Origin: Luteibacter mycovicinus
Lineage (GTDB): Bacteria > Pseudomonadota > Gammaproteobacteria > Xanthomonadales > Rhodanobacteraceae
Assembly (NCBI RefSeq): GCF_000745235.1
Contig: NZ_JQNL01000001.1
Location: 2,046,001-2,110,000, forward strand
DNA: 64,000 nt
Direction of reading: 5' to 3'
Under the pieces are notes generated by a model. That model did not search any database. It was not told the DNA's origin and saw only the letters and a program-made list of their open reading frames with translations. A program made the translations under genes and the position numbers. This document shows positions 17,055 to 25,729 of the stretch, one piece after another. Each line of letters starts with the position of its first letter. Positions within the stretch are counted from its first letter, which is position 1.

Positions 17055-18632
17055 TCAGGCGGCGTCGAGCTGAAAGAAGGCCACGCTGTCGACCAGTTCG
17101 CGCGCCCGTTGCTTCACGGCGTCGGCGGCCGCCGCGGCCTCTTCCACCAGGGCCGAATTGCTCTGGGTGACCTCGTCGATCTGACGCACGGCCTCGTTCA
17201 CCTGAAGGATGCCCGCTGCCTCGGCGTCACTGACCGTGGCGATGGAACGCACGGAATGAGTCATGCGCTCGACGCCGCTGGAGAGTTCGGTCATGGCGCT
17301 GCCTGCGCTGCCGATGCGGCGGGCGCCGTCGGCGATCGTCTCGACCGATTCGTTCACCAGGAGGCGGATCTCGTTGGCCGCCTGCTTCGAGTGACCCGCC
17401 AGCGTGCGTACTTCCGCCGCGACGATATGAAAACCGCGTCCCGCCTCACCGGCACGTGCCGCTTCCACGGCCGCGTTGAGTGCGAGGATGTGGGTCTGCG
17501 AGGCAATCCGGTCGCTGACGGCGGTGATGTCGGCGATCCGGCCGGACACGTCGGCGATGCGGTCCATTGCGTCGACCGCGTCGCGCATGGCGACCTCGCC
17601 TTCCTGCGCGCCGAGCAACGATGCTTCAGCGATGCCGCGCGCCTCGCGCGCGTTCGCGGCATTGCCGTTTACGCTGCTCGTGAATTCCTGCATGGACGAG
17701 GCCGTCTCTTCGAGCGCGGCGGCCTGCTCGCTCGTGCGCGACGAGAGGTCCAGGTTGCCTTCGGCAATCTCACCGGTCGACTGCGAAATTTCTTCCGCCC
17801 CCTGGCGGATCGTCGTCACGACCTGGCGCAGCTGTCGGTTCATGCGGGCCAGCGCGCCCAGCAACTGCGCCGTCTCGTCACGGCCGTGGACGAGGATGTC
17901 AGTCGAAAGATCGCCTTCGGCCACGGCTTCCGCGACGGAGACGGCCCGACCGATCGGCCGCGTAATGCTCTGCGCGAGCAGCACGGTGATCACCACACCG
18001 AGCGCGACCGCGCCCAGCACGACCGCACCGAGCAGAATCAGGGCGGCGCGGAAGGCCGCGGCGCTTTCGTGTTCCAGACGGGCCGAGGTCACCGCCGACT
18101 CCTTCTGCACCCGGGCCACGATGTCATCGATCGCGGCCGTCGGAGCGCGGTCGATTCCCTTCACCAGCCCATCGACGACGTGCGCACTTCCCGGATTGGA
18201 CGCCGTGTACTGGGCAAGCGCGGCAAGGTATTTCTCGCGCAGGGTGGCGTGCGTCGCTTCGATGGCGTCGATTTCGGCCACGGACGACCCCACGCCGGCC
18301 AGCTGCGCACGCAGCCGCTCCAGGTCCGCCTTCACGGCGTCCGCCTGCGTGCCGAACGCCGCGCGGTACTTCTGGAAGGCGGCGGGATCGGCACCGCGAA
18401 GCAACAGGTCCTTCCATTCCTGGACCTGCTTCTTGAAGTCGACCTGGGCCACGCGAGCGGTATCCGCCGCGGTGGAATAGGCCAGCGCCGTGCGGGCCGA
18501 CGCCACCTGGACCTCGTGCATACGGGCAAGGCCGCGCCAGCCACCGATGCCGACGATGACCGTCGCGGCAAGGAGAATGGCACCCAGGACGGCAAGCCGG
18601 GTGGCGATACGAAAACGGTTGAACGACGTCAT
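17055..18632 (-). CDS. Methyl-accepting chemotaxis protein with unusual hairpin tip
   Basis: A 525-residue chemoreceptor. TM1 lies at about residues 10-32, then a helical periplasmic sensor of about 160 residues, TM2 ([20 protein letters not shown]), HAMP ([20 protein letters not shown]) and the cytoplasmic coiled coil. The signalling tip reads [20 protein letters not shown], where most receptors have [11 protein letters not shown], and [12 protein letters not shown] instead of GRGFAVVA. There is no C-terminal CheR-binding pentapeptide. ATG at 18632; the frame is open upstream but shows no conserved sequence. No other chemotaxis genes are near, apart from the double-PAS transducer at 39.5-40.8 kb. 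Confidence 0.9.
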   Translation of the reverse strand: MTSFNRFRIATRLAVLGAILLAATVIVGIGGWRGLARMHEVQVASARTALAYSTAADTARVAQVDFKKQVQEWKDLLLRGADPAAFQKYRAAFGTQADAVKADLERLRAQLAGVGSSVAEIDAIEATHATLREKYLAALAQYTASNPGSAHVVDGLVKGIDRAPTAAIDDIVARVQKESAVTSARLEHESAAAFRAALILLGAVVLGAVALGVVITVLLAQSITRPIGRAVSVAEAVAEGDLSTDILVHGRDETAQLLGALARMNRQLRQVVTTIRQGAEEISQSTGEIAEGNLDLSSRTSEQAAALEETASSMQEFTSSVNGNAANAREARGIAEASLLGAQEGEVAMRDAVDAMDRIADVSGRIADITAVSDRIASQTHILALNAAVEAARAGEAGRGFHIVAAEVRTLAGHSKQAANEIRLLVNESVETIADGARRIGSAGSAMTELSSGVERMTHSVRSIATVSDAEAAGILQVNEAVRQIDEVTQSNSALVEEAAAAADAVKQRARELVDSVAFFQLDAA

Positions 18633-18790
18633 GACTGGGGACCGGATGGAGACGCAGTCCGCTTGCATCGTGAGGGATAGGCTCTTTATCGGCACGGTCC
18701 ACCACGCCTTGACCGGTATCGGCCGATGCAGATGTGAAGGGGCCCATTTCAATTTTCCGGAGCTGGCACGTCTAGGGTGTTCGCCGGTGC

Positions 18791-18832
18791 GGAAATCGGC
18801 GTTCGTCCCTGCCCGTACGGGCGCCGATTTCC
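18791..18832. promoter_or_regulatory. 42-bp nested hairpin upstream of the ECF sigma gene
   Basis: Outer arms GGAAATCGGCG (18791-18801) and CGCCGATTTCC (18822-18832) are a perfect 11-bp inverted repeat. Inside lies the palindrome GCCCGTACGGGC (18811-18822). Pairing continues outward to about 18786/18837 with one bulge. It lies 29 bases before the sigma factor start, so it may be a leader hairpin or a regulator site for the divergent chemoreceptor and sigma genes. Confidence 0.55.
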
Positions 18833-18860
18833 CACCGTGCGACCATTGATACCCAGCCCC

Positions 18861-19424
18861 ATGAACGCGGTCAGACACACCATGGACTCTTCCGAGGCAG
18901 GCGCCTCACCGGGGGGCAAGCGCGCCGCCCAGGTGGTCGCCCTGTTCCGTGAGCACAACTCGGCTCTTGTCGCCTTCCTGCGGGCACGGCTGAATTCGCT
19001 TGCCGACGCCCAGGAGGTGGCCCAGGAGGTCTATCTGAAACTGCTTGCGCTGGACGACGCGACGAAGATCGATTCGCCGCGTGCGTTTCTGTTCCGTGCG
19101 GCCTCCAATCTGGCCGTGGACAAGCTGCGGATGCGGAACGTACGCGCCCTGGCCCCGGTCGATCCCGATGCCGACGACTGGCATGTCACGCCGATTCCCG
19201 AACAACACGCGTCGGCCCACGAGCAATGGCGCGACCTGCGTCAGGCCCTGGACGAGTTGCCACCCAAGACCAGCCGCGCCTTCGTTATGCACGTGATCGA
19301 CGGACGCGACTTCGCCTCCATCGCGAAGGACATGAAGCTCAGCGAGCGCATGGTGCGCTACCACGTCGGCAATGCCCTGGCGCATTGCCGAGAACGCCGC
19401 GACCGCGCGGAGAACCCCTCGTGA
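18861..19424 (+). CDS. ECF sigma factor, FecI-like
   Basis: A 187-residue sigma factor. Region 2 is in [19 protein letters not shown] followed by [12 protein letters not shown] and [19 protein letters not shown]. Region 4 is in [19 protein letters not shown] and [19 protein letters not shown], a FecI-type helix-turn-helix. It should direct transcription of the downstream TonB receptor when released by the adjacent FecR protein. Its stop overlaps the fecR start (GTGA). ATG at 18861; a second in-frame ATG at 18882 is possible. Confidence 0.9.
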   Translation: MNAVRHTMDSSEAGASPGGKRAAQVVALFREHNSALVAFLRARLNSLADAQEVAQEVYLKLLALDDATKIDSPRAFLFRAASNLAVDKLRMRNVRALAPVDPDADDWHVTPIPEQHASAHEQWRDLRQALDELPPKTSRAFVMHVIDGRDFASIAKDMKLSERMVRYHVGNALAHCRERRDRAENPS

Positions 19425-20443
19425 CCCTGACCCCCGTTAGCATCGATCGCCCTGTCGAACACACCGCCGCGGACTGGTGGGCCCAGCTGCGCGATCCCGA
19501 CCTGCCCGAACAGGCGCTGCTGGACTGGAGCGACTGGCTCGAGGCCGATCCGCGCCATGCGGAAGCGTTCGAGCGCGCCTCGGCGCTGGCCGAGGCGGCG
19601 GGCGCCATGGCCCCGTCGCTGCGCGAACGCTTCGTGCAGCGTTACGCCCCGGCCCCGCTCCATCCGGATCGTGCACGGCGGCCGCGCATCGCGATGGCAG
19701 CCGCTGCGGTGGCGGCGCTGGCTCTGCTCGGGGCGGGCGCATTCATCGGCCTGCGCCCGTCCCATGAGGCTTCGACTCGCCAGTACGCCAGCGAACGTGC
19801 CGGCCATCGCGATATCGACCTGCCCGATGGCTCCAGCATCGAGCTGGGGGGCGCGACCTCGGTGACCACGCGCTATGGCCACGACGAGCGGGCGATCGAT
19901 CTGGATGCGGGCGAGGCCTTCTTCCGGGTGGCGCATGCCGAGCGTCCGTTCGTCGTCAATGCCGGGCCACTGCGTATTCGCGACCTCGGCACGGCGTTCA
20001 ACGTGCGCCGCACCGGCGACCGGGTCACCGTGGCGGTGACCGAAGGCCGGGTGCAGGTATCGCCGACGGGCGCCCAGGGCGACGACGGCACCATTGAACT
20101 CGGTGCCGGGCGCGAAGTCTCATTCGATCCGGAGACTCACGCCATGCGCATTCTGGACGTCGATCCGGCCACGGCTACCGCGTGGCGCGGCCATCGGCTG
20201 GAATTCGTCAATGAGCCGCTGTCGTCCGTGGTCGACAACGTCAACCGTTACAGCAGCCGGCCTATCCGCCTCGCCGATCCCGCGCTGGGCAGGCTGACGT
20301 TTACCGGCACCGTGCAGGTCGATACCATCGACAGCTGGGTGGCGGCACTGCCCCGGGTGTTTCCGGTGCGCGTCGATGCCTATACCGACCGGCTGGAACT
20401 CACCCGTCAGACCGCCATGACGCGGGGTGCCAGGCCGCGCTGA
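19421..20443 (+). CDS. FecR-family anti-sigma/transmembrane signal transducer
   Basis: A 340-residue protein. The N-terminal cytoplasmic part has the conserved Trp-rich segment WWAQLRDPDLPEQALLDWSD that binds the sigma factor. One transmembrane helix follows (AMAAAAVAALALLGAGAFIG, about 90-110), then a periplasmic FecR domain (DIDLPDGSSIELGGATSV, FVVNAGPLRIRDLGTAFNV) and a C-terminal domain that contacts the receptor's STN domain. GTG start overlaps the sigma gene by four bases. With the following STN-containing receptor it makes a complete cell-surface signalling trio. Confidence 0.9.
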   Translation: MTLTPVSIDRPVEHTAADWWAQLRDPDLPEQALLDWSDWLEADPRHAEAFERASALAEAAGAMAPSLRERFVQRYAPAPLHPDRARRPRIAMAAAAVAALALLGAGAFIGLRPSHEASTRQYASERAGHRDIDLPDGSSIELGGATSVTTRYGHDERAIDLDAGEAFFRVAHAERPFVVNAGPLRIRDLGTAFNVRRTGDRVTVAVTEGRVQVSPTGAQGDDGTIELGAGREVSFDPETHAMRILDVDPATATAWRGHRLEFVNEPLSSVVDNVNRYSSRPIRLADPALGRLTFTGTVQVDTIDSWVAALPRVFPVRVDAYTDRLELTRQTAMTRGARPR

Positions 20444-20452
20444 ACACCACCG

Positions 20453-22948
20453 TTGGGGCCGCAGGTCTTGCAGTACTCGCTTCGCGGGCGCCGGCGCGCA
20501 ATCTCCGGCGCGCTGGCGTTAGTGCTCGCGCACGGCGCCGCCTGCGCCGCCGAGGTTCCGGCCGATGGTTTCAGCTCCGCTCCCGTCGCGTTCGCCATCG
20601 CGCCGCAGCCGCTGGCCACGGCGCTGCTGGCCTGGGGTAAACAGGCCAACGTGCAGGTGCTCACCGCGTCCGGCTCGATCGCAAGCTGGCGATCCGGTGG
20701 TGCGCAGGGTGTTCTCACGCCGAACGCCGCCCTCGATGAACTGCTGCAGGGCACGGATCTCGAACGGGAGTCATATGACGCCCGCACGGTCGTCGTGCGC
20801 CAGCGGCAGAAACCCGGCAACGCGACGCCGGCGCCCGGCGATCCGGCCGCTCCCTTCGATCCGGCGGATGTCGTTCCGCTGGCGACGGTCGACGTGCAGG
20901 GTCTGGTGCAGGACGGCGGTTTCAAGGCGGACACCACCCGAAGCGTCACGCGCAACGATGCCCACCTGACCGATGTGCCGCAGTCGATCTCCGTGGTGAC
21001 ACGCGACGTGATCGAGTCACAACAGGCGGTCGATATCGGCGATGTCGCGCGCTATGTCGCCGGTGTGCAGTACGTCGACGGTTATGGCGGCGCGCCGCTG
21101 TTTCTCATCCGCGGTTTCGATGCCGGCCATGGCATGACGGATGGCATGCCTAATGGCATCGCTCGCACCGAGGATCTGCCACCGCTGATCGGCATCGAAC
21201 GTGTCGAAGTACTGCGCGGCCCCGAAGCCATTCTTGGCGACGCGTCGCAGAACAATAATTTCGGTGGCTCGGTCAACGTCGTGATGAAGCGGCCACAGGC
21301 CGAGACGGTGCGCACGCTCACGTATTCACTGGGCAAGTACGACGGTGGCAGGCTCGGTATCGATCTCGCGGGCACCGCATCGAAGGACGGTTCGGTGACG
21401 TACCGCCTTGTCGCTGCGGGGCAGCGCGGCGAGAAAACTGACGAAGGCGATGGTGGCGGTCATGGCGCTTACGTCGCGCCGTCGCTCGCATGGCAAGGCG
21501 AGCGCACCCGTGTCATGGGCGGGCTGGAATTCGTGGACAACCGGGTCCCCGGACCGGAGCACACCGTCCTGCTCGGCGCCTCGCTGGCCTCCGCGTCGCC
21601 GTATCGCTCCGTCCCCGGCACACCGGGCGACACCTCGACCTACCGCACCGGACGCGCCGTGTTCGAGCTCGATCACGAGTTCGAGGACTGGACGTTCCAC
21701 AGCCAGGGCCAATACGTCCGCCAGCGCAGCGACGGCAACAGCTGGTCGTATGTGTCGAGCGGCTTCGGCACGCAGAGCAACGTCCTGTCGGCCGTCGCGC
21801 GCTCGTTTCGCTACACCGGCACCTACTGGACCTGGCAGAACGACCTCACCCGCACGTTCCGCTACGGCGACGTCACGCACACGGTTCTGGTCGGCGTCGA
21901 CCTCGCCCGCACCCACGCGGGTGACGGCGGCAGCGGCACGACAACCGAAACGGAAAGCGGCGCCGACGACATCACCGATCGCGATGCCTACGTAACGACC
22001 CGTCCGCTGGCGTACGACCTGCGCACTGGCGCGACCATGTCCGCCAAATACAATGCGCTGATCGCGCCGGTGAGTACCACGGTGCAGACGCTCGGCGGCT
22101 CGTGGCAAACGAACGCCGGCGTCTACCTGCAGGATCAGGTCGCGATCGGCGACGACTGGAACGTCCTTGCCGCCCTGCGTCGAACGACCTACAAGCTGGA
22201 GACGCACTGGACCGACGGGTCTCCCCGCACGATCCGCAAGGCGCGCTGGATTCCCAAGCTGGGCATCGTCTACAAGCTGACGCCCGGGATAGCGCTGTAC
22301 GCCGACTCGTCGACGGGTTTCCAGCCGGACCCGCTGCTGGGCAAGGACGGCCAGCCGTTGCCCGTCGCCACGTCCCGCCAGGTGGAACTCGGCGGCAAAT
22401 TCGACCTGTCCGACCATCGCGCGCGACTGACCGCGGCGGTCTATCGCATCCATGTCGATCACAGCGTCGACCTGGTATCGCCGGAACCGCCGTTCTTCGC
22501 CACGCCCGGACCGGGCCAGACCAACCGCGGCGTGGAGCTGGAGTTTTCCGGTCGTGTCGCCGAGGGTCTCGATGTGCTGGCCAGCGTGACGGAAGCACGT
22601 ATCCACAACAACGACGACACCCGCCCCACCGGTTCTCCAAGGCATCAGGCCGCCGCATGGGCGAGCTATCGTTTCGGCGACGGCGACACCAAACCCTGGG
22701 GCATCGGCGCCGGCATCCTCGCCCGCAGCCGCAGCATCGGGCGGACCAGCGGCGATGGGCAGTACTTCGGCATTCCCGGCCAGGCCAGCGTGGAAACCAA
22801 CGTGTCGCGGTACGGCAGGAACTGGCGGCTGACGCTGGGCGTGAAGAACCTCTTCGCCCGTACGCTGTACGCGGTGAATTTCGATGAGACCTTCGTACCG
22901 ATAAGGCAGGGGCGCGTCGTCCTGCTCTCGGGTTCGTACGACTTCTAG
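20453..22948 (+). CDS. TonB-dependent siderophore-type receptor with N-terminal STN signalling domain
   Basis: An 831-residue outer-membrane receptor. It has a signal peptide (ISGALALVLAHGAACAAE), an STN domain (about 45-115, FAIAPQPLATALLAWGKQ), a plug domain with DVPQSISVVTRDVIESQ and VEVLRGPEAILGD, and a 22-strand barrel ending in the aromatic FPIRQ..LLSGSYDF-like C-terminus. The STN domain and the preceding sigma/FecR genes indicate ligand-induced autoregulation. No ATG is available: the frame starts at TTG 20453 or 20468, both with weak ribosome sites, which fits coupling to the fecR gene ending nine bases earlier. The ligand is probably a ferric siderophore, inferred from plug similarity. 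Confidence 0.88.
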   Translation: MGPQVLQYSLRGRRRAISGALALVLAHGAACAAEVPADGFSSAPVAFAIAPQPLATALLAWGKQANVQVLTASGSIASWRSGGAQGVLTPNAALDELLQGTDLERESYDARTVVVRQRQKPGNATPAPGDPAAPFDPADVVPLATVDVQGLVQDGGFKADTTRSVTRNDAHLTDVPQSISVVTRDVIESQQAVDIGDVARYVAGVQYVDGYGGAPLFLIRGFDAGHGMTDGMPNGIARTEDLPPLIGIERVEVLRGPEAILGDASQNNNFGGSVNVVMKRPQAETVRTLTYSLGKYDGGRLGIDLAGTASKDGSVTYRLVAAGQRGEKTDEGDGGGHGAYVAPSLAWQGERTRVMGGLEFVDNRVPGPEHTVLLGASLASASPYRSVPGTPGDTSTYRTGRAVFELDHEFEDWTFHSQGQYVRQRSDGNSWSYVSSGFGTQSNVLSAVARSFRYTGTYWTWQNDLTRTFRYGDVTHTVLVGVDLARTHAGDGGSGTTTETESGADDITDRDAYVTTRPLAYDLRTGATMSAKYNALIAPVSTTVQTLGGSWQTNAGVYLQDQVAIGDDWNVLAALRRTTYKLETHWTDGSPRTIRKARWIPKLGIVYKLTPGIALYADSSTGFQPDPLLGKDGQPLPVATSRQVELGGKFDLSDHRARLTAAVYRIHVDHSVDLVSPEPPFFATPGPGQTNRGVELEFSGRVAEGLDVLASVTEARIHNNDDTRPTGSPRHQAAAWASYRFGDGDTKPWGIGAGILARSRSIGRTSGDGQYFGIPGQASVETNVSRYGRNWRLTLGVKNLFARTLYAVNFDETFVPIRQGRVVLLSGSYDF

Positions 22949-23868
22949 GCCTTCGCGAACGAGCGCAGGGCGACCTCGCAGGCTTCGCGCCGGAACGTAT
23001 CGCGTTCATCACGGCCGCTGCTCGCTCCGATGCGCGGAATCTCGTAACACCCGTCGATACCCGGGACACCGCCATGCCGGCGCCAGAAGCGGTCATAGGA
23101 CGCCGCCGTGACGCCCGCCCGACGATCCAGCGGATGCGCGTCACGGGACACGCCGCGCACCCGGTCGATGCCGAAATACGTCGCCAGCGCGCGAACCACC
23201 GCGAGCAGCAGGTCGCGCGGACGCAGACCGCCCGTGGCACGGGTGAACCGCGCAATCGCACCGCGTCCGAGGTAGGCCCACGACCCGCGCATGGCGCCGA
23301 CCAGCAGGCCCTCCGTCCCGCCGAACGTGATCGCGCAGGAGGAGATCACCTCTTTGTCGCCGTTGAGCAGGAACAGGCCGAGTTCGCCCGTGGCTTCGTG
23401 CTCGGGCGCGCGCGCATGCAGATACGCCACTTCACCGCCGCCGAGCGGCAGCGTCGCCAGGCGCACGTCGTGGCCACGGATCAGACGCTCACGCAGGCGC
23501 TCCGGAAACTTCCGGGCGACAAACCGGTAATGCGCTTCGACGAGCCGGGCGCACGTCGCCAGATCGAAGTCGCGTGAGATGTAATGGCGCTGCCAGCGCT
23601 CATAGACCCGCGGATTGAGCTCAGCGGCCGCGCGCATCGCCCGCGAGCGCCCGACCATGTCCAGCCACGCCGTCTGCCGCCGAAAGGCGGCGAGCGACCG
23701 AAGCAGATAAGTGAGACGCCGTTCGGGAACCGCTCCTTTGCGTCGCAGGGAAGCACGGCGTCGCGCGTGGTCCAGCACCAGGGCCAGCGTGCCTTGCCGC
23801 TGGCGGGGCGTCGCCCAGGCCAGGGTGAGGTCGTGCATCGCTTGCGACTCGGGGTAAGGCGTCTGCAT
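22945..23868 (-). CDS. VirK/YbjX family protein (DUF535)
   Basis: A 307-residue cytoplasmic protein matching the VirK/YbjX (DUF535) family: AELNPRVYERWQRHYISRDF, a central GELGLFLLNGDKEVISSCAI beta region, and IDRVRGVSRDAHP near the C-terminus. Members are linked to antimicrobial-peptide resistance and virulence in enterobacteria, but the mechanism is unknown. The stop codon shares the palindrome CTAG with the stop of the convergent TonB receptor gene. It lies 39 bases after surf1 and may be transcribed with the cyo operon. Confidence 0.85.
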   Translation of the reverse strand: MQTPYPESQAMHDLTLAWATPRQRQGTLALVLDHARRRASLRRKGAVPERRLTYLLRSLAAFRRQTAWLDMVGRSRAMRAAAELNPRVYERWQRHYISRDFDLATCARLVEAHYRFVARKFPERLRERLIRGHDVRLATLPLGGGEVAYLHARAPEHEATGELGLFLLNGDKEVISSCAITFGGTEGLLVGAMRGSWAYLGRGAIARFTRATGGLRPRDLLLAVVRALATYFGIDRVRGVSRDAHPLDRRAGVTAASYDRFWRRHGGVPGIDGCYEIPRIGASSGRDERDTFRREACEVALRSFAKA

Positions 23869-23907
23869 CTACCCAAGACGTCCGGGGATCCCGAAATTGA
23901 AACGCCC

Positions 23908-24690
23908 TCAGGGTGTGCGGCGCTTCCTGCGCTGGTCCTTCCAGACGATCCAGGCGCCCAGCAGGGTCATCAGGGCCAGACCGAACCACGTGATCGCGTA
24001 GGACAGATGGTTGTCGGGGAAAGCGATGACGGTCAGGCCGCCGACCGGACCTTCGTTACCCTCGCCGCGACCGGGCGAGGAAGCCGCGTCCGCGTCGACG
24101 AAATAGGGCGCGGTGTCGTCCAGACCCTTGGCCGCGGCGATCGCCGCCACGTCACGGGAATACCAGCGATCGCCCGCGGGGTCGTTGTCCTGCAGGAACG
24201 CACCCTTGGGTTCGCTGATCCGCAACAGGCCGGAGATCGTGGTTTCACCGGCGGGACCGGGGGTACAGGTGGCCTTGCCGCCGCACCATGTCGTGGACAC
24301 GAAGCCGCGGTTGACGATGACCGTGTCGCCCGAACGCGTACGCAGCGGGGTCATCAGCCACGAACCCATGCCCAGCTCCGTGCTGGCACGCACACGCACG
24401 CTCTTGTCCTGCAGGAACGTGCCGGTCAGCCTGACCCGACGGTACTCGTCGTTGGCGGCGCTGACCACGGGCCACTGCCCACGGCCCGGCGCGGTGACCG
24501 GCTCAGCATGCACGCGCTGGTCGACGCGGGCGATCAGGTCGTGTTTCCACGCGCGGCGGTGCACCTGCCAGGTGCCCAGGGCGACGAAAGCGACGAACAG
24601 CACCGTGCCGAGCACCGCCAGCAAGGCCAGAACGAAGACGCCGCGCGGAGGGCGCGGCGTCGTGGCTTCGTTTGGAACGTTGGTGCTCAA
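23908..24690 (-). CDS. SURF1-family oxidase assembly protein
   Basis: A 260-residue inner-membrane protein with the SURF1 layout: an N-terminal helix (GVFVLALLAVLGTVLFVAFV), WQVHRRAWKHDLI, the periplasmic beta domain with RRVRLTGTFL and VIVNRGFV, and a C-terminal helix (HLSYAITWFGLALMTLLGAW). SURF1 helps insert haem into haem-copper oxidases. It is the last gene of the cyo cluster. The only fitting start is a TTG whose TTGA overlaps the cyoD stop, a translationally coupled non-ATG start. Confidence 0.88.
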   Translation of the reverse strand: MSTNVPNEATTPRPPRGVFVLALLAVLGTVLFVAFVALGTWQVHRRAWKHDLIARVDQRVHAEPVTAPGRGQWPVVSAANDEYRRVRLTGTFLQDKSVRVRASTELGMGSWLMTPLRTRSGDTVIVNRGFVSTTWCGGKATCTPGPAGETTISGLLRISEPKGAFLQDNDPAGDRWYSRDVAAIAAAKGLDDTAPYFVDADAASSPGRGEGNEGPVGGLTVIAFPDNHLSYAITWFGLALMTLLGAWIVWKDQRRKRRTP

Positions 24691-25097
24691 GGCAGGTTCT
24701 TGACCTGTTGCTCGGTCATGTCATGCGACATGCCCGGCATCATGTTGGCGTTCATGTGGAACATGACCCAGATGGAACCCGTGAGCGTGATGACCACCAG
24801 CACCAGGGTGAAGATCAGGGCCAGCATGTTCCAGCCACCCTCCGACTTCGTGTTCATGTGCAGGAAGTAGATCATGTGGACCACGATCTGGATGGCGGCG
24901 AAGAAGAGCACCACGATCGCAAGCGTCTGCGAGTTCGGGATGACCTTGCCCATCACGAGCCAGAACGGGATCGCGGTGAGGAACACGGCGAGGAAGAACC
25001 CCGTCATGTATCCCTTCAGCGTGCTGTGGCTGGCACCGTCGTCGTGATCGTGGTGATCGTCGTGGTGGTGATCGTGCGATTCGATGTGCGCGCTCAC
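24687..25097 (-). CDS. cyoD: Cytochrome bo3 ubiquinol oxidase subunit IV
   Basis: A 136-residue protein with three transmembrane helices, as in CyoD ([59 protein letters not shown]). Family motif [13 protein letters not shown] is present. The first 25 residues are very rich in His and Asp ([13 protein letters not shown]), more than in typical CyoD, and might bind metal. GTG start overlaps the cyoC stop (GTGA). Confidence 0.92.
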   Translation of the reverse strand: MSAHIESHDHHHDDHHDHDDGASHSTLKGYMTGFFLAVFLTAIPFWLVMGKVIPNSQTLAIVVLFFAAIQIVVHMIYFLHMNTKSEGGWNMLALIFTLVLVVITLTGSIWVMFHMNANMMPGMSHDMTEQQVKNLP

Positions 25098-25729
25098 GGC
25101 AGCACTCCCATCAGGTAAACGAAGGTGAAGACGCCGATCCAGACCACGTCGAGGAAGTGCCAGAACATCGAGAGGCACATGATGCGACGCTTGTTGGCGG
25201 CGGTCAGACCGAAGCGACCCACCTGGAACAGCAGCGTGACCAGCCAGATGCAGCCGAAGGTCACGTGCAGGCCGTGGGTGCCGACCAGGGTGAAGAACGA
25301 GGACAGGAACGCGCTGCGCTGCGGACCGGCACCTTCGTGGATCAGGTGGGCGAACTCCCACATTTCGATGCCGAGGAAGGCCAGACCGAACAGACCGGTC
25401 ACGACCAGCCACGCCATCATCGTGCCCTTGCGATTCTTCTGCATCTCCAGCACGGCGAAGCCGTAAGTGATGGAAGACAGCAGCAGCATCGTGGTGTTGA
25501 CGGCGACCAGCGGCAGCTCGAACAGGTCGGCACCCGAGGGGCCACCGGCGTAGCTGCGACCCAGCACGCCGTAGACGGCGAACAGGCAGGCGAAGATGAG
25601 GCAATCGCTCATCAGGTAGATCCAGAACCCGAGCAACGTTCCGTTGGCCGGGTGGTGATCTTCCTTCATCCAGAACTCGAGTTTCTGGCCATCCGCGACG
25701 ACGGCGGGCGAAGCGTGATTATCAGACAT
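25094..25729 (-). CDS. cyoC: Cytochrome bo3 ubiquinol oxidase subunit III
   Basis: A 211-residue five-helix protein of the haem-copper oxidase subunit III family. Diagnostic segments are [38 protein letters not shown] and [19 protein letters not shown], and the end [15 protein letters not shown]. The ATG at 25729 lies inside the end of cyoB (8-base overlap) and is preferred over the in-frame TTG at 25738. Confidence 0.95.
   Translation of the reverse strand: MSDNHASPAVVADGQKLEFWMKEDHHPANGTLLGFWIYLMSDCLIFACLFAVYGVLGRSYAGGPSGADLFELPLVAVNTTMLLLSSITYGFAVLEMQKNRKGTMMAWLVVTGLFGLAFLGIEMWEFAHLIHEGAGPQRSAFLSSFFTLVGTHGLHVTFGCIWLVTLLFQVGRFGLTAANKRRIMCLSMFWHFLDVVWIGVFTFVYLMGVLP

Noticed and set aside
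18633..18878. N-terminal extension of the chemoreceptor frame
   Set aside because: The extra 82 codons run through the nested hairpin and promoter region and show no family similarity; the ATG at 18632 gives a normal TM1.
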